Assembly (NCBI RefSeq): GCF_001613005.1
Contig: NZ_BDBN01000082.1
Location: 1-43,865 of the forward strand
Direction: 5' to 3'
Source: Nocardia nova NBRC 15556
GTDB lineage: Bacteria; Actinomycetota; Actinomycetes; Mycobacteriales; Mycobacteriaceae
Length of the DNA stretch: 43,865 bases
The position numbers and the translations under genes were made by a program. Each line of letters starts with the position of its first letter. The first letter of the stretch is position 1. Positions 24,167 to 33,806 of the stretch are shown here, one piece after another. Below the pieces are notes generated by a model. The model was not told the origin of the DNA. It worked only from the letters and a program-made list of their open reading frames with translations, and did no database searches.

Positions 24167-25324
24167 GTGGATGCGCGTTCGGCAGCGCTGGTCCGCGCCA
24201 ACTTCCGGTCGATCGTCGAGGCGCCGCAAGGGCCCGAACGATTGATCGGCGCGTTTTACAGGCATCTGTTCGCGGAGGCTCCCGGCCTGCGCGAATTGTT
24301 CCCGCACACGATGGATATGCAGCCCAAGCGGGTTGTCACCGCCATCCAGTTCGTGCTGGATCATCTGGAGAACTGGGACCGCGCGCAGCGGTTCCTGGAA
24401 CAGTTGGCCCTCGACCACCGCAAATACGGTGTCGCGGCGGCACATTACGATGCCGCCGGACGCGCGTTGCTCGCTGCCTTCGTCACCTACAACGGTCCGC
24501 TCTGGACACCCGATCTGGAGGACGGCTGGCGCGATATCGCCATCCTGATCTCGGCCTCGATGGCCATCGGCGCCAATTCCGACACCTCGCGACCGTATTG
24601 GGAAGCGACGGTGGTCGGCCATCGGCGCGTACTCGACGACCTGGCGATCGTGCGCCTGCAGTCCGACGAGCCGATCCCCTACCAGGCCGGGCAGTACGTA
24701 CCGGTCTCGATCCCGCAGCGGCCGAAGATGTGGCGGTATCTGTCCCCGGCCATTCCCACGAACCCGTACGGCGAGATCGAATTCCACGTCCGCAAGATCC
24801 GCACCGGCTGGGTCAGTCCCGCGATCGTCGGCGAAACCGAGGTCGGCGACACCTGGTTGATCGCCGGGCCGCTGGGCGGCCTGCACATCGACACCGAATC
24901 CCAGCGCGACGTGCTGATGATCGGCTCCGGGACCGGAATCGCGCCGCTGCGCGCGCAGTTGATCGAGATGGGCCGGCGCGGCGTGAACCCGCGTGTGCAC
25001 TTCTTCATCGGCGGCCGCTATCCGTGCGATCTGTACGACGTGGAGAACATGTGGCAGCTGTCGCTGAGCAATCCGTGGCTGACGGTGGTGCCGGTCTGTG
25101 AGAGCGACACGAATCCGTGGTGGCATCCGCATCCGCCCGCGGACCCGCCGTACGGCATGCATCGGCGGCTGATCGGGAATCTGGGCGCGGTCGTGGCCAG
25201 CTTCGGCTCGTGGTCGGATCGGCAGATCCAGATCGCCGGATCGGCGCGGATGATCGCCGACACCAAGCGGGCGCTGCTGGCGGTCGGCACCCCCGAACAC
25301 ATCATCAGCGCCGACCCGGTGTGA
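24167..25324 (+). CDS. Type II flavohemoglobin-like protein (globin + FAD/NAD domains), copy 1
   Basis: The 385 residues have an N-terminal globin (about 1-130) with B10 Tyr in FYRHLF, CD Phe in ELFP, a likely E7 Gln in MDMQPKR and the proximal F8 His in ALDHRKYGV. An FNR-like FAD domain follows (about 145-245; GQYVPVSIPQRP, WRYLSPAIP), then an NAD domain with GSGTGIAPLRAQL. Classical flavohemoglobins detoxify NO to nitrate. The M. tuberculosis counterpart Rv0385, also divergent from clpB, belongs to a type II group reported to have altered heme and FAD sites and a different redox role. The usual C-terminal Cys-Gly motif is replaced by IAGSARM. The reaction is therefore left open. Confidence 0.87.
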   Translation: MDARSAALVRANFRSIVEAPQGPERLIGAFYRHLFAEAPGLRELFPHTMDMQPKRVVTAIQFVLDHLENWDRAQRFLEQLALDHRKYGVAAAHYDAAGRALLAAFVTYNGPLWTPDLEDGWRDIAILISASMAIGANSDTSRPYWEATVVGHRRVLDDLAIVRLQSDEPIPYQAGQYVPVSIPQRPKMWRYLSPAIPTNPYGEIEFHVRKIRTGWVSPAIVGETEVGDTWLIAGPLGGLHIDTESQRDVLMIGSGTGIAPLRAQLIEMGRRGVNPRVHFFIGGRYPCDLYDVENMWQLSLSNPWLTVVPVCESDTNPWWHPHPPADPPYGMHRRLIGNLGAVVASFGSWSDRQIQIAGSARMIADTKRALLAVGTPEHIISADPV

Positions 25325-25449
25325 GCGGCAATCGGTAGGCGACCCGGCGTCCGCGGCGTACCTTGGTGGGCGGGCGCGAGCGAACGGGACTGCGCCCGGC
25401 ACAAGACTTTTCGGGGGCGGGAGCTGTCCCTCGGATCACAGGAGGAACG

Positions 25450-26235
25450 GTGACGTTGGGTCCGGATGAGACCGGGGAGATTCGGCTGGACGCGCCGACG
25501 GAATGGTCGTCGACCGTCGTCGGACATCATCGGCTGCGCCACGATCTCGCGGTGGTCCGGTTGATCGGCGAATTCGTCCCGTTCGAGGCGGGCCAATCGG
25601 TCGAGGTCCAGATTCCGCAGCATCCCGGTATGCGCCGCCGGCTGTCGCCCGCGCTGCCGCCGTCACTGGACGGCAAACTCGAATTCCACGTCCGCACCGT
25701 GCCGGGCGGATGGTGCAGCGGATCGATCGTCACCGAAACGGCTCCCGGCGACGAGTGGCGGATCAGCGCTCCCGCCGGGTGGCTGAGCGTCGACCCCGGC
25801 ACCACCGACCTCGTGATGATCGCCGGCGGAACGGGTCTGGCGCCGATGCGCTCGCTCCTGCTGGATCTGTCCCGTCGCCCGGAGCCGCCGCGCACGCATC
25901 TGTTCATCGGCGGACGCAGCCCGCGCGACCTCTACGCCTCCGACATGCTCTACCTGCTCGCCGGCGAAATGCCCTGGCTCACGGTGATTCCCGTGGTCGA
26001 GAGGGCCGAGGACCCGAATTGGGTCGACCAGTGGTACGAGAGCTGCCGCGTGGATGTCGGATTCGATGTCGACGAGATGATGGAGGGCACGCTGGCCGAT
26101 GTGGTGGGCGATATGGGCCCGCTGCTGCACCACCAGGTCCTGGTGTGCGGTTCGCCCGGAATGACCCAGGCCACACTGGAAGTGCTGGTCAATACGGGTA
26201 CGCCGCCGGAGGCGATCCGCTTCGACGGGCTCTGA
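25450..26235 (+). CDS. Globin-less flavohemoglobin-type reductase (FAD/NAD domains only)
   Basis: This 261-residue protein aligns with only the reductase half of its neighbours: FEAGQSVEVQIPQHP, RRRLSPALPP in the FAD site, IAGGTGLAPMRSLL in the NAD site, and a C-terminal VLVCGSPGM that keeps the Cys the two full-length copies have lost. A short N-terminal stretch of about 20 residues replaces the globin. The FAD motif Tyr (RYLS in the neighbours) is Leu-shifted here (RRLS). GTG 25450 follows an AGGAGG site with a 4-base gap. It lies 125 bases downstream of copy 1 on the same strand and converges on copy 2. It may supply electrons to the globins or to another acceptor; that is inference. Confidence 0.8.
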   Translation: MTLGPDETGEIRLDAPTEWSSTVVGHHRLRHDLAVVRLIGEFVPFEAGQSVEVQIPQHPGMRRRLSPALPPSLDGKLEFHVRTVPGGWCSGSIVTETAPGDEWRISAPAGWLSVDPGTTDLVMIAGGTGLAPMRSLLLDLSRRPEPPRTHLFIGGRSPRDLYASDMLYLLAGEMPWLTVIPVVERAEDPNWVDQWYESCRVDVGFDVDEMMEGTLADVVGDMGPLLHHQVLVCGSPGMTQATLEVLVNTGTPPEAIRFDGL

Positions 26236-26245
26236 TCCGCGCCGG

Positions 26246-27415
26246 CTAGAACAGCGGATCGTGGCGAATGTTCTCGGTGGGCGTGCCCGCCGCCATCAAC
26301 CGGAATTTGGTGGTCTGCACCGTACTCGGTGATCCGACGATCTGGACATCGCAGTCCGACCAGTCGCCGCCGCGGGCCACGACCGCTCCGATCTGTCCCG
26401 TTTCGCGCGGCGCTATGCCCGGAAGATCGGGCTCGACACGTTCCGGATGGTAATACCACCAGGGGTTTTCGTCGCTTTCGGTGACCGGAACGACGGTGAG
26501 CCATTTGTTCGCGACGGCCAGTTCACTCAACGTCGGCAGATCGTAGAGATCGCACGGATGGTGTCCGCCGACGAACAGGTCGACCTTCGGATTGGACCGG
26601 CGTTGGGACATCGCCAGCAATTGCGCGCGCAGCGGAGCGATGCCGGTGCCGCAGCCGACCATCAGCATCTTGCGGCGCGTGTTGCGCGGCACCCCCAGCC
26701 CGCCGAGCGGCGCCCCCAGCAGCCACTGGTCGCCGATCGCGGTATGGCCGACCATCGCCGGACTGACCCAGCCGCCACTGACACTGCGAATATGGAATTC
26801 GATCTCGCCCTGGGGATTCGCCGGAATCGCCGGGGACAGGTACCGCCACATCCGCGGGCGGGCCGGGATCTGCACACTCACATATTGTCCGGCCGCATAG
26901 GTCATGGGCTGGTCGAGCTGCAGCCGGACGACGGCCAGATTGCACAGCACCTCGCGATGTTCGACGACGGTTCCGGTCCAGACCGGCGGCGTCGTCTCCT
27001 GGTCGGCGGCGCCGATCATCGTCTGGGTGATCAACGCGAGGCCGGCGTCCCAGGCCTGTTCCACCTCATCGGTCCACAATTCGGTGCCGGCATGTGCGCG
27101 CAGGGCGCTCTTGAGCGAATTACCCACGGCCGCATAGTGTTCGGCCACCACACCGTATTTGCGATGGTCGCGGCCGAGCTGCGCCAGGAAGGGCAGCAGT
27201 TGCTCGGGCTCCTCCAGCCGGTCCACGGCATACCCGATGGCCTTGACCAGCCGGTCGCGCTGCACCTCCAGAGCGGCGGGGAAGAAATCCCGGAGCTGCG
27301 GATATTCGGTGAACAGCAGGGCGTAGAAGGATCGGGCGAGCTGTTCGGGGCCGCCTTCCTCCGCGGCCACCGCCTTGAACGTGGTTCTGATCAGCGCGAC
27401 GGTCCGCGAATCCAT
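26246..27415 (-). CDS. Type II flavohemoglobin-like protein, copy 2
   Basis: The 389 residues have the same architecture as copy 1. The globin shows B10 Tyr in FYALLF, RDFFP, a likely E7 Gln in LEVQRDR and proximal His in GRDHRKYGV. The FAD domain shows GQYVSVQIPARP and WRYLSPAIP, and the NAD domain GCGTGIAPLRAQL. The end reads IVGSPST, again without the Cys. Conserved Trp-rich ENPWWYYHP matches TNPWWHPHP of copy 1. ATG 27415 is preferred; a longer frame to 27622 adds only Arg/Ser-rich sequence. It is convergent with the globin-less gene (10 bases apart) and lies downstream of hspR on the same strand, beyond a strong terminator, so it probably has its own promoter. Confidence 0.86.
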   Translation of the reverse strand: MDSRTVALIRTTFKAVAAEEGGPEQLARSFYALLFTEYPQLRDFFPAALEVQRDRLVKAIGYAVDRLEEPEQLLPFLAQLGRDHRKYGVVAEHYAAVGNSLKSALRAHAGTELWTDEVEQAWDAGLALITQTMIGAADQETTPPVWTGTVVEHREVLCNLAVVRLQLDQPMTYAAGQYVSVQIPARPRMWRYLSPAIPANPQGEIEFHIRSVSGGWVSPAMVGHTAIGDQWLLGAPLGGLGVPRNTRRKMLMVGCGTGIAPLRAQLLAMSQRRSNPKVDLFVGGHHPCDLYDLPTLSELAVANKWLTVVPVTESDENPWWYYHPERVEPDLPGIAPRETGQIGAVVARGGDWSDCDVQIVGSPSTVQTTKFRLMAAGTPTENIRHDPLF

Positions 27416-27797
27416 CTGTCCACAACCCCATTTCGCACGTCGAACTCGGGCCGGTCCGGTGAGCGCGGTGCCGCCGGACACGCGGCGCAGCCGATGGAGA
27501 CCGAGTGTAGGCGAGGTTTGCCGGGCGCGGGACGCACTGAAGGAACAACAGGGAGGTAATTCGGCAGAACCGAGGTCCAGTAGTGTGTAGGCCCCTGGAA
27601 ACCGACTCAAAGACCGTGACACGCCATGTATTTCGGCGTGTTCGAGAGCGGTTGTGCACGACTCGATATGCGATTTTCACATTTGCCGGGGGCATGCTGA
27701 GCGCGGGGTGAGGCCGGGACACACGAACAGCGCCCCCGATCCGGGGGCGCTGTCGCACGGTGTGTTCGGTCGCGGAACGGCACAGAGCCGAAACCGC
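27416..27797. other. 382-base intergenic region between hspR and flavohemoglobin copy 2
   Basis: It holds the dnaK-operon terminator (27727-27753) and, on the minus strand, a possible -10 for copy 2 (TACACT, 27509-27504) with no clear -35. A short TGTAGGC word recurs near 27506 and 27584. No open frame with coding character and no convincing HAIR site were seen here. Confidence 0.5.
27727..27753 (-). terminator. Strong terminator of the dnaK-grpE-dnaJ-hspR operon
   Basis: A perfect 12-bp stem (ACAGCGCCCCCG at 27727-27738, CGGGGGCGCTGT at 27742-27753) with a 3-base loop, 44 bases after the hspR stop. There is no T-tract, as is usual in this group. Confidence 0.85.
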
Positions 27798-28193
27798 CTA
27801 CCGCCGTTTGTTGCGTGGCTGCCACACCACCAGTGCGGTACTGCGTTGCGGCGGAGCCATATCGGGTCGATGCCCGGCGCGCAGGCGTTCGACCTCGGCG
27901 GTCAATTCACCCACCCGCTGCTGCAACGCCTCGACCTGATTGGTGAGTTCGATGATCCGCTTGATCCCGGCCAGGTTGACGCCCTCGTCCTGGGACAGGC
28001 GCTGCACCTCGCGGAGCAGTTCCACATCCCGGGACGAATAACGTCGGCCGCCGCCGGAAGTGCGTTGCGGCGTAACCAATCCCAGCCTGTCGTAGGTCCG
28101 CAGCGTCTGCGCGTGCATTCCCGCCAGCTGAGCCGCCACCGAGATCATGAAGTACTCGGTGCCGGTTGCCCGATTCTTCGGATCACCGTTCAT
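27798..28193 (-). CDS. hspR: HspR heat-shock repressor (MerR family)
   Basis: The 131-residue repressor binds HAIR sites upstream of dnaK and clpB; DnaK acts as its co-repressor in related bacteria (known). The N-terminal MerR-type helix-turn-helix is MISVAAQLAGMHAQTLRTYD, followed by the wing LGLVTPQRTSGGGRRYSSRD and a dimerisation coiled coil (NQVEALQQRVGELTAEVERL). The C-terminus is basic. Its ATG overlaps the dnaJ stop by one base (TAATG), so translation is coupled. Being last in the operon gives negative feedback. HAIR sites upstream of both dnaK and clpB in this window support the call. Confidence 0.95.
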   Translation of the reverse strand: MNGDPKNRATGTEYFMISVAAQLAGMHAQTLRTYDRLGLVTPQRTSGGGRRYSSRDVELLREVQRLSQDEGVNLAGIKRIIELTNQVEALQQRVGELTAEVERLRAGHRPDMAPPQRSTALVVWQPRNKRR

Positions 28194-29365
28194 TAAGCAC
28201 CTGCCCAACCTGCGCGCGGGTCGAACCCGCCGGCCTTCTCCGCCTCCGCGTAGCGCCGCAGCGCCTCGGTGGCTTCGTCGTCCAGCTTCTGCGGTACCGC
28301 GACCTTCACCGTGACCAGCAGGTCACCGGCGCCGCCGCCGCGCTTGGGCACACCGCGCCCGCGCACTCGCAGCGTCCGGCCGTCGGCGGTGCCGGGTGGC
28401 ACCTTCACTCCGACTCTGCCTTCCAGTGTAGGCACGGAAACCGTTGTACCCAGCACCAATTCGCTGTAGCTGACCGGCAGCACCAGGGTCAGATCGTCGC
28501 CGTTGCGGCCGAAGACCTTGTCCTGGCTGACGTGCACGGTGACGTACAGGTCACCTGCGGGCGCGCCCCGCAGACCTGCCTCGCCCTGGCCCGCCAGCCG
28601 AATCCGCTGCCCGTCGCGCACCCCGGGCGGGATACGCACGGTGATGGTGCGGGTCCGGTTCTGGATGCCGGTGCCGTGACAGTCGGTGCACGGGTCGTCG
28701 ATGATCGAGCCGGTGCCACGGCAGTCGTCGCAGGGTTCGCTGAACCCGAACGCGCCCTGGTTGCGGCTGATCACGCCGGTTCCGTTGCAGTGCGGGCACA
28801 CTCGCGGGCTGGTGCCCGGCTTGGCGCCGCTGCCGTGACAGGTCGTACACGGCGACGGACTGGTCATCCGCAGCGGAACGGTCACGCCCTGGGCCGCCTC
28901 GCGGAACCCGAGAGTCGTCTCGGTCTCCACGTCGCTGCCCCGTCGCGGGCGCGACGTGGTCCGTGTGCCACCGCGGTTGAACAGGCCGCCGAGGATATCC
29001 CCCAGACCGCCGTCACCCGCGCCGGCGGCCGCACCGCCGAAGATGTCACCCAGGTTGAATTCGTTGGAGAAGCCGCCACCGCCGGTGTAGCCGCCGCCCG
29101 GGGCGTAGCCGCCGCGGCCGAAGCCGCCGCTGGCGAACAACCGCCGGGCCTCGTCGTACTCCTTGCGCTTCTCCGGATCGGCCAGCACGGCATGCGCCTC
29201 GCTGACCGCTTTGAAGCGCTCCTCGGCCTTGGTATCTCCCGGATTCTTGTCCGGATGCAGATCCCGGGCCAGTTTCCGGTAGGCCTTCTTGATCTCGTCC
29301 TGGGTCGCGCTGGAGGAAATACCCAGCTCTTTGTAGAAGTCCTTTTCCAGCCACTCCCGATTCAC
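28193..29365 (-). CDS. dnaJ: DnaJ co-chaperone (DnaJ1 type)
   Basis: The Hsp40 partner of DnaK stimulates its ATPase and delivers unfolded proteins. The 390 residues show a J-domain (about 8-75) with the HPD motif in LHPDKNPGD, a Gly/Phe-rich linker (GGFGRGGYAPGGGYTGGGGF), four CxxCxGxG zinc repeats (CTTCHGSG, CPHCNGTG, CDDCRGTG, CTDCHGTG) and C-terminal beta-sandwich domains. GTG 29365 follows an AAGGAGGAG site. It is 39 bases after grpE and overlaps hspR by one base. Confidence 0.96.
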   Translation of the reverse strand: MNREWLEKDFYKELGISSSATQDEIKKAYRKLARDLHPDKNPGDTKAEERFKAVSEAHAVLADPEKRKEYDEARRLFASGGFGRGGYAPGGGYTGGGGFSNEFNLGDIFGGAAAGAGDGGLGDILGGLFNRGGTRTTSRPRRGSDVETETTLGFREAAQGVTVPLRMTSPSPCTTCHGSGAKPGTSPRVCPHCNGTGVISRNQGAFGFSEPCDDCRGTGSIIDDPCTDCHGTGIQNRTRTITVRIPPGVRDGQRIRLAGQGEAGLRGAPAGDLYVTVHVSQDKVFGRNGDDLTLVLPVSYSELVLGTTVSVPTLEGRVGVKVPPGTADGRTLRVRGRGVPKRGGGAGDLLVTVKVAVPQKLDDEATEALRRYAEAEKAGGFDPRAGWAGA

Positions 29366-29404
29366 CGGGCATCTCCTCCTTCCGTCACATTGCGCGACTG
29401 TGTG

Positions 29405-30045
29405 TTACTCGGCACCGTCGGCATCTCGGCCGGCATTCGCAGTGTCCGACGAATCGGACAGATCCGCTACCCCATCGGTGACTCCGACCAGCGCATGGCG
29501 CAGGACGCGGTCGCCGAAGCGGTAACCCTTACGCATGACCACCCCGATCACCGGGTTGTGTCCCTCACCCTCGTGCTGCACGGCCTCGTGCAGGGTCGGG
29601 TCGAAAGATTCACCCTCGACACCGAATTCCTCGAGGCCCTGCTTCTGCAGCGCGTCGGCGAGCTTGTCCGCGACCGACTTCAGCGGTCCGGACTCGAGAT
29701 CTCCGTGGGCACGGGCACGATCCAGATCGTCGAGCACACCGAGCAATTCGGTGACCACCGCGGCCTTGGCCGAGTCGATGGCGGCCTTGCGGTCGCGGTC
29801 GACGCGGCGGCGGTAGTTCGCGTACTCCGCGGTCAGCCGCTGCAGATCCGCAGTGCGCTCGGACAATTCGGCGCTGATGCTGTCGGCGAGGGCGTCGCCC
29901 TCGCCGGCCGAAGCGGAGGCCGAAGCCGTGTCGTTTCCGGCTACGGCCTCGCTCACATCACCCTGCGGAGCGGACGGTTTCCCGTCCTGGTCGATCTTTC
30001 GGTTGTCGACGATGGTGACCGGCTCCTCTTTCGGGTTCTGTTCCG

Positions 30046-30049
<4 letters not shown>
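29405..30049 (-). CDS. grpE: GrpE nucleotide exchange factor
   Basis: The 214-residue protein releases ADP from DnaK. It has an acidic, disordered N-terminus (about 1-65), a long coiled coil (SERTADLQRLTAEYANYRRR, then DRKAAIDSAKAAVVTELLGV) and the C-terminal beta domain with the GrpE signature region (NPVIGVVMRKGYRFGDRVLR and HALVGVTDG). The GTG start overlaps the dnaK stop by 4 bases (GTGA), giving translational coupling. Confidence 0.96.
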
Positions 30050-31887
<1,838 letters not shown>

Positions 31888-32004
31888 AGTGGTTCCTCCT
31901 AGGTGATGTAACTGTGTGTGGTGCAGGGGCGACCCTGCGCGTGGCACTGTTCGTGCCGGCCGGACCTCGCCCCTGACACCGCACGGAGCACGGTCCTCAG
32001 CAAC

Positions 32005-32025
32005 ACTGAGCGTGGTCGGCTCAAT
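32005..32025. promoter_or_regulatory. Degenerate second HAIR site upstream of dnaK
   Basis: On the plus strand ACTGAGC, 7-base spacer, GCTCAAT: 9 of 14 match to the HAIR consensus with the correct 7-base spacing. It overlaps the candidate -10 by two bases. Confidence 0.5.
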
Positions 32026-32052
32026 CCTGCCCCCCGATCCCGTCGGAGTCAA
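32024..32052 (-). promoter_or_regulatory. Candidate dnaK operon promoter
   Basis: Minus strand TTGACT (32052-32047), 17-base spacer, CAGGAT (32029-32024). It sits between the two HAIR sites, where bound HspR would cover it. Confidence 0.5.
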
Positions 32053-32059
32053 CCAGAGA

Positions 32060-32080
32060 CTTGAGTCGCTTTCACTCAAC
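32060..32080. promoter_or_regulatory. HAIR operator (HspR site) upstream of dnaK
   Basis: CTTGAGT, 7-base spacer, ACTCAAC on the plus strand: 13 of 14 match to the HAIR consensus CTTGAGT-N7-ACTCAAG. It lies 173 bases upstream of the dnaK ATG. Confidence 0.92.
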
Positions 32081-32225
32081 CTTGCGTCGATCAGCTCAAC
32101 GAGCGGGGCGGACGGTTCATTCCCGGCCGGACGAAAAAATTTCCCAGCCCACCGGAGAGCACGCGACGCTTACCGGGCCTGGTCCCTCGATACGCGGATG
32201 ACCAGGCATTTCGACCATCCGATGC

Positions 32226-32876
32226 TCAGCCGGCGGCCGCGAGTACCCGGTCGGCGAGATCCTTGTCGAGACTCACCCGAACCAGGGCGGCGGCCAATTC
32301 CGCGTCGTGGCCGGAAGGGCCGAGGCGGTCGAGGCGCTTCGGATCGGTCGACAGATGCAGCAGATCGGCACCCTTGCGGGCCCGGTCGTCGAAATGCGGG
32401 CGCACCCAGGTCCAGACATCCTGAACTTCGCGCAGGAAGATTTCGGCGCCGGTCGGGCCGATGCCCTTGAACTGCTGCAGCGATTCGGCCAGCCGGTCCG
32501 GGTCCCGATCCGCTTCGGCGGCCAGTTTCCGCAGATCACCGTGGTAGCGGTCGAGCAGGATGGTGGCGTTCTCACCGAGCCGGGTGGCGGTGGATTCGTC
32601 GTAGCGGCGGTAGTGGCCGCGCCCCAGCGCGTCGACGAGGTCCTGCCAGTCGGCCGCGGCGACGCGCTGCGGGGTGCGGTAGCCGCTCGATCTCAGTTCA
32701 CGCGCGGCGGCGACCGCGATATCGGCGGTGATCCGGGCGCTCATGAGCTGGGCCAGCACCAGGAGCTGGAACAGCGGAGCGGGTTTGTCGGCGAGAGTGA
32801 TTCCCGCCTCGGCCGCATAGGTGGTCCCCGCTCGGTCGAGCAGTTCCCGGGCGATCCGATCCTCGTTCGCGCTCAT
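32226..32876 (-). CDS. HhH-GPD (endonuclease III-like) protein lacking catalytic residues
   Basis: The 216 residues follow the endonuclease III fold: LFQLLVLAQLMSARI corresponds to the first helical region, and QQFKGIGPTGAEIFLREVQD to the helix-hairpin-helix. In endonuclease III this motif is LPGVGRKTAN with the catalytic Lys; here a Thr stands at that position. The VDTH segment carrying the catalytic Asp reads VRPH here, and the four Cys of the iron-sulfur cluster are absent. It may bind DNA without classical glycosylase/lyase activity. ATG 32876 is preferred over a longer frame to 32942. It lies upstream of the dnaK promoter region on the same strand, separated by 338 bases. Confidence 0.72.
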   Translation of the reverse strand: MSANEDRIARELLDRAGTTYAAEAGITLADKPAPLFQLLVLAQLMSARITADIAVAAARELRSSGYRTPQRVAAADWQDLVDALGRGHYRRYDESTATRLGENATILLDRYHGDLRKLAAEADRDPDRLAESLQQFKGIGPTGAEIFLREVQDVWTWVRPHFDDRARKGADLLHLSTDPKRLDRLGPSGHDAELAAALVRVSLDKDLADRVLAAAG

Positions 32877-32975
32877 CTGCGACACCCCACTTTCGTCGAC
32901 CCGGCGATTCACTATCCGGCTAACCCGAGACGCGCAGGTCAAACCCGCCGGCGAGGACGGCCGACGTCTCCTGCC

Positions 32976-33806
32976 TCACGGCTGGGATTTGTAGACCACC
33001 AGCGGTTCACCGGACGGCGCGACCACCAGATGCCCGCTGCGGGCGCCTTCGGTGAAGATGGTGACCGTCGGCGGGTGATCCGGCGCGGAGCTGTCGCGAC
33101 CGATGATCAGATGGCTGACCTTCGTCTGCGGCGACCCGACGGTTCGCGGAGCTCCGGCCAGCAGGGCCGCCAATTTCGGCACATCGATCGTGGCGAGGTC
33201 GATCGGCTCGAGTTTCGGATCCCGGCTGCTGGTCGTCCAGGTATCGAATTCTCCCTTGTAGGAAGCTCTTTCGGAAATCGACCGATCCCCCGTGCGGGGC
33301 CGCTCGATCGAGGCGTTCTCCGGCATCAGCGTCACGTCGTCGGCGAGCAGATCGCCGTAGTGCTGACGGTAATCGGACAGAAACGCCTCGATACCGGCGG
33401 CGGTCGTCATATCCGGCGGGGTGTGGTCGGCGAGCGGACCGTCGTCGCTGCTCACCCAGCCGCAGAACATGCCGATCAGGGCCGCAGCCGCCACCGCACC
33501 GCCCGCCAGTACCCACCGTCGGGCACGCCGTCGTCGCGCCGGGCGCACGACGGGGGCGTCGGCCATATTGGCCGGAATCTGCAGATCGCCGATGACCTTC
33601 TCGACGTCGGCGAAGGTGCGCGCCCGCATCGCCGCGGCGGTGCGCCGCCCGTGCTCGGAGTCGGAGAGCTGACCGTCGTCGCGGGCGGCGTCCAGCAGTG
33701 CGCAGGCGTCGACGCGATCCGAATCACGCACGCGCAGACCGCTGTTCGCGGCCCCGGCCGGCGCGGCAGGTCGGCGGGATGTGGCGAAGGTTCCCATCGG
33801 CTGCAC
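32976..33806 (-). CDS. DUF1707 membrane protein, one N-terminal domain
   Basis: The N-terminus carries one DUF1707 domain (about 24-78; LRVRDSDRVDACALLDAARD, GQLSDSEHGRR), then an Arg-rich linker, one membrane helix (WVLAGGAVAAAALIGMFCGW) and an external domain of about 150 residues (TTAAGIEAFLSDYRQHYGD, VTIFTEGARSGHLVV). It is clearly paralogous to the gene before it. GTG 33806 directly abuts that gene's TAG stop; ATG 33797 is an alternative. Adjacency suggests an operon and coupled translation. The function of DUF1707 proteins is not established. Confidence 0.78.
   Translation of the reverse strand: MQPMGTFATSRRPAAPAGAANSGLRVRDSDRVDACALLDAARDDGQLSDSEHGRRTAAAMRARTFADVEKVIGDLQIPANMADAPVVRPARRRRARRWVLAGGAVAAAALIGMFCGWVSSDDGPLADHTPPDMTTAAGIEAFLSDYRQHYGDLLADDVTLMPENASIERPRTGDRSISERASYKGEFDTWTTSSRDPKLEPIDLATIDVPKLAALLAGAPRTVGSPQTKVSHLIIGRDSSAPDHPPTVTIFTEGARSGHLVVAPSGEPLVVYKSQP

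Larger units (their letters stand above)
31888..32225. other. 338-base dnaK promoter region
   Basis: It contains a strong HAIR site (32060-32080), a degenerate HAIR (32005-32025), and a TTGACT-N17-CAGGAT promoter candidate between them. A further GTTGAG half-site lies at 32095-32100 (minus strand). The leader to dnaK is about 130 bases. No gene is seen in it. Confidence 0.7.

Noticed and set aside
27416..27622. Extended N-terminus of flavohemoglobin copy 2
   Set aside because: The added 69 residues are Arg/Ser-rich without family resemblance, and ATG 27415 aligns with copy 1.
31888..32079. N-terminal extension of DnaK
   Set aside because: The frame is open upstream, but the family start MARAVGIDLG follows a strong ribosome site, and the upstream part holds the promoter and HAIR sites.
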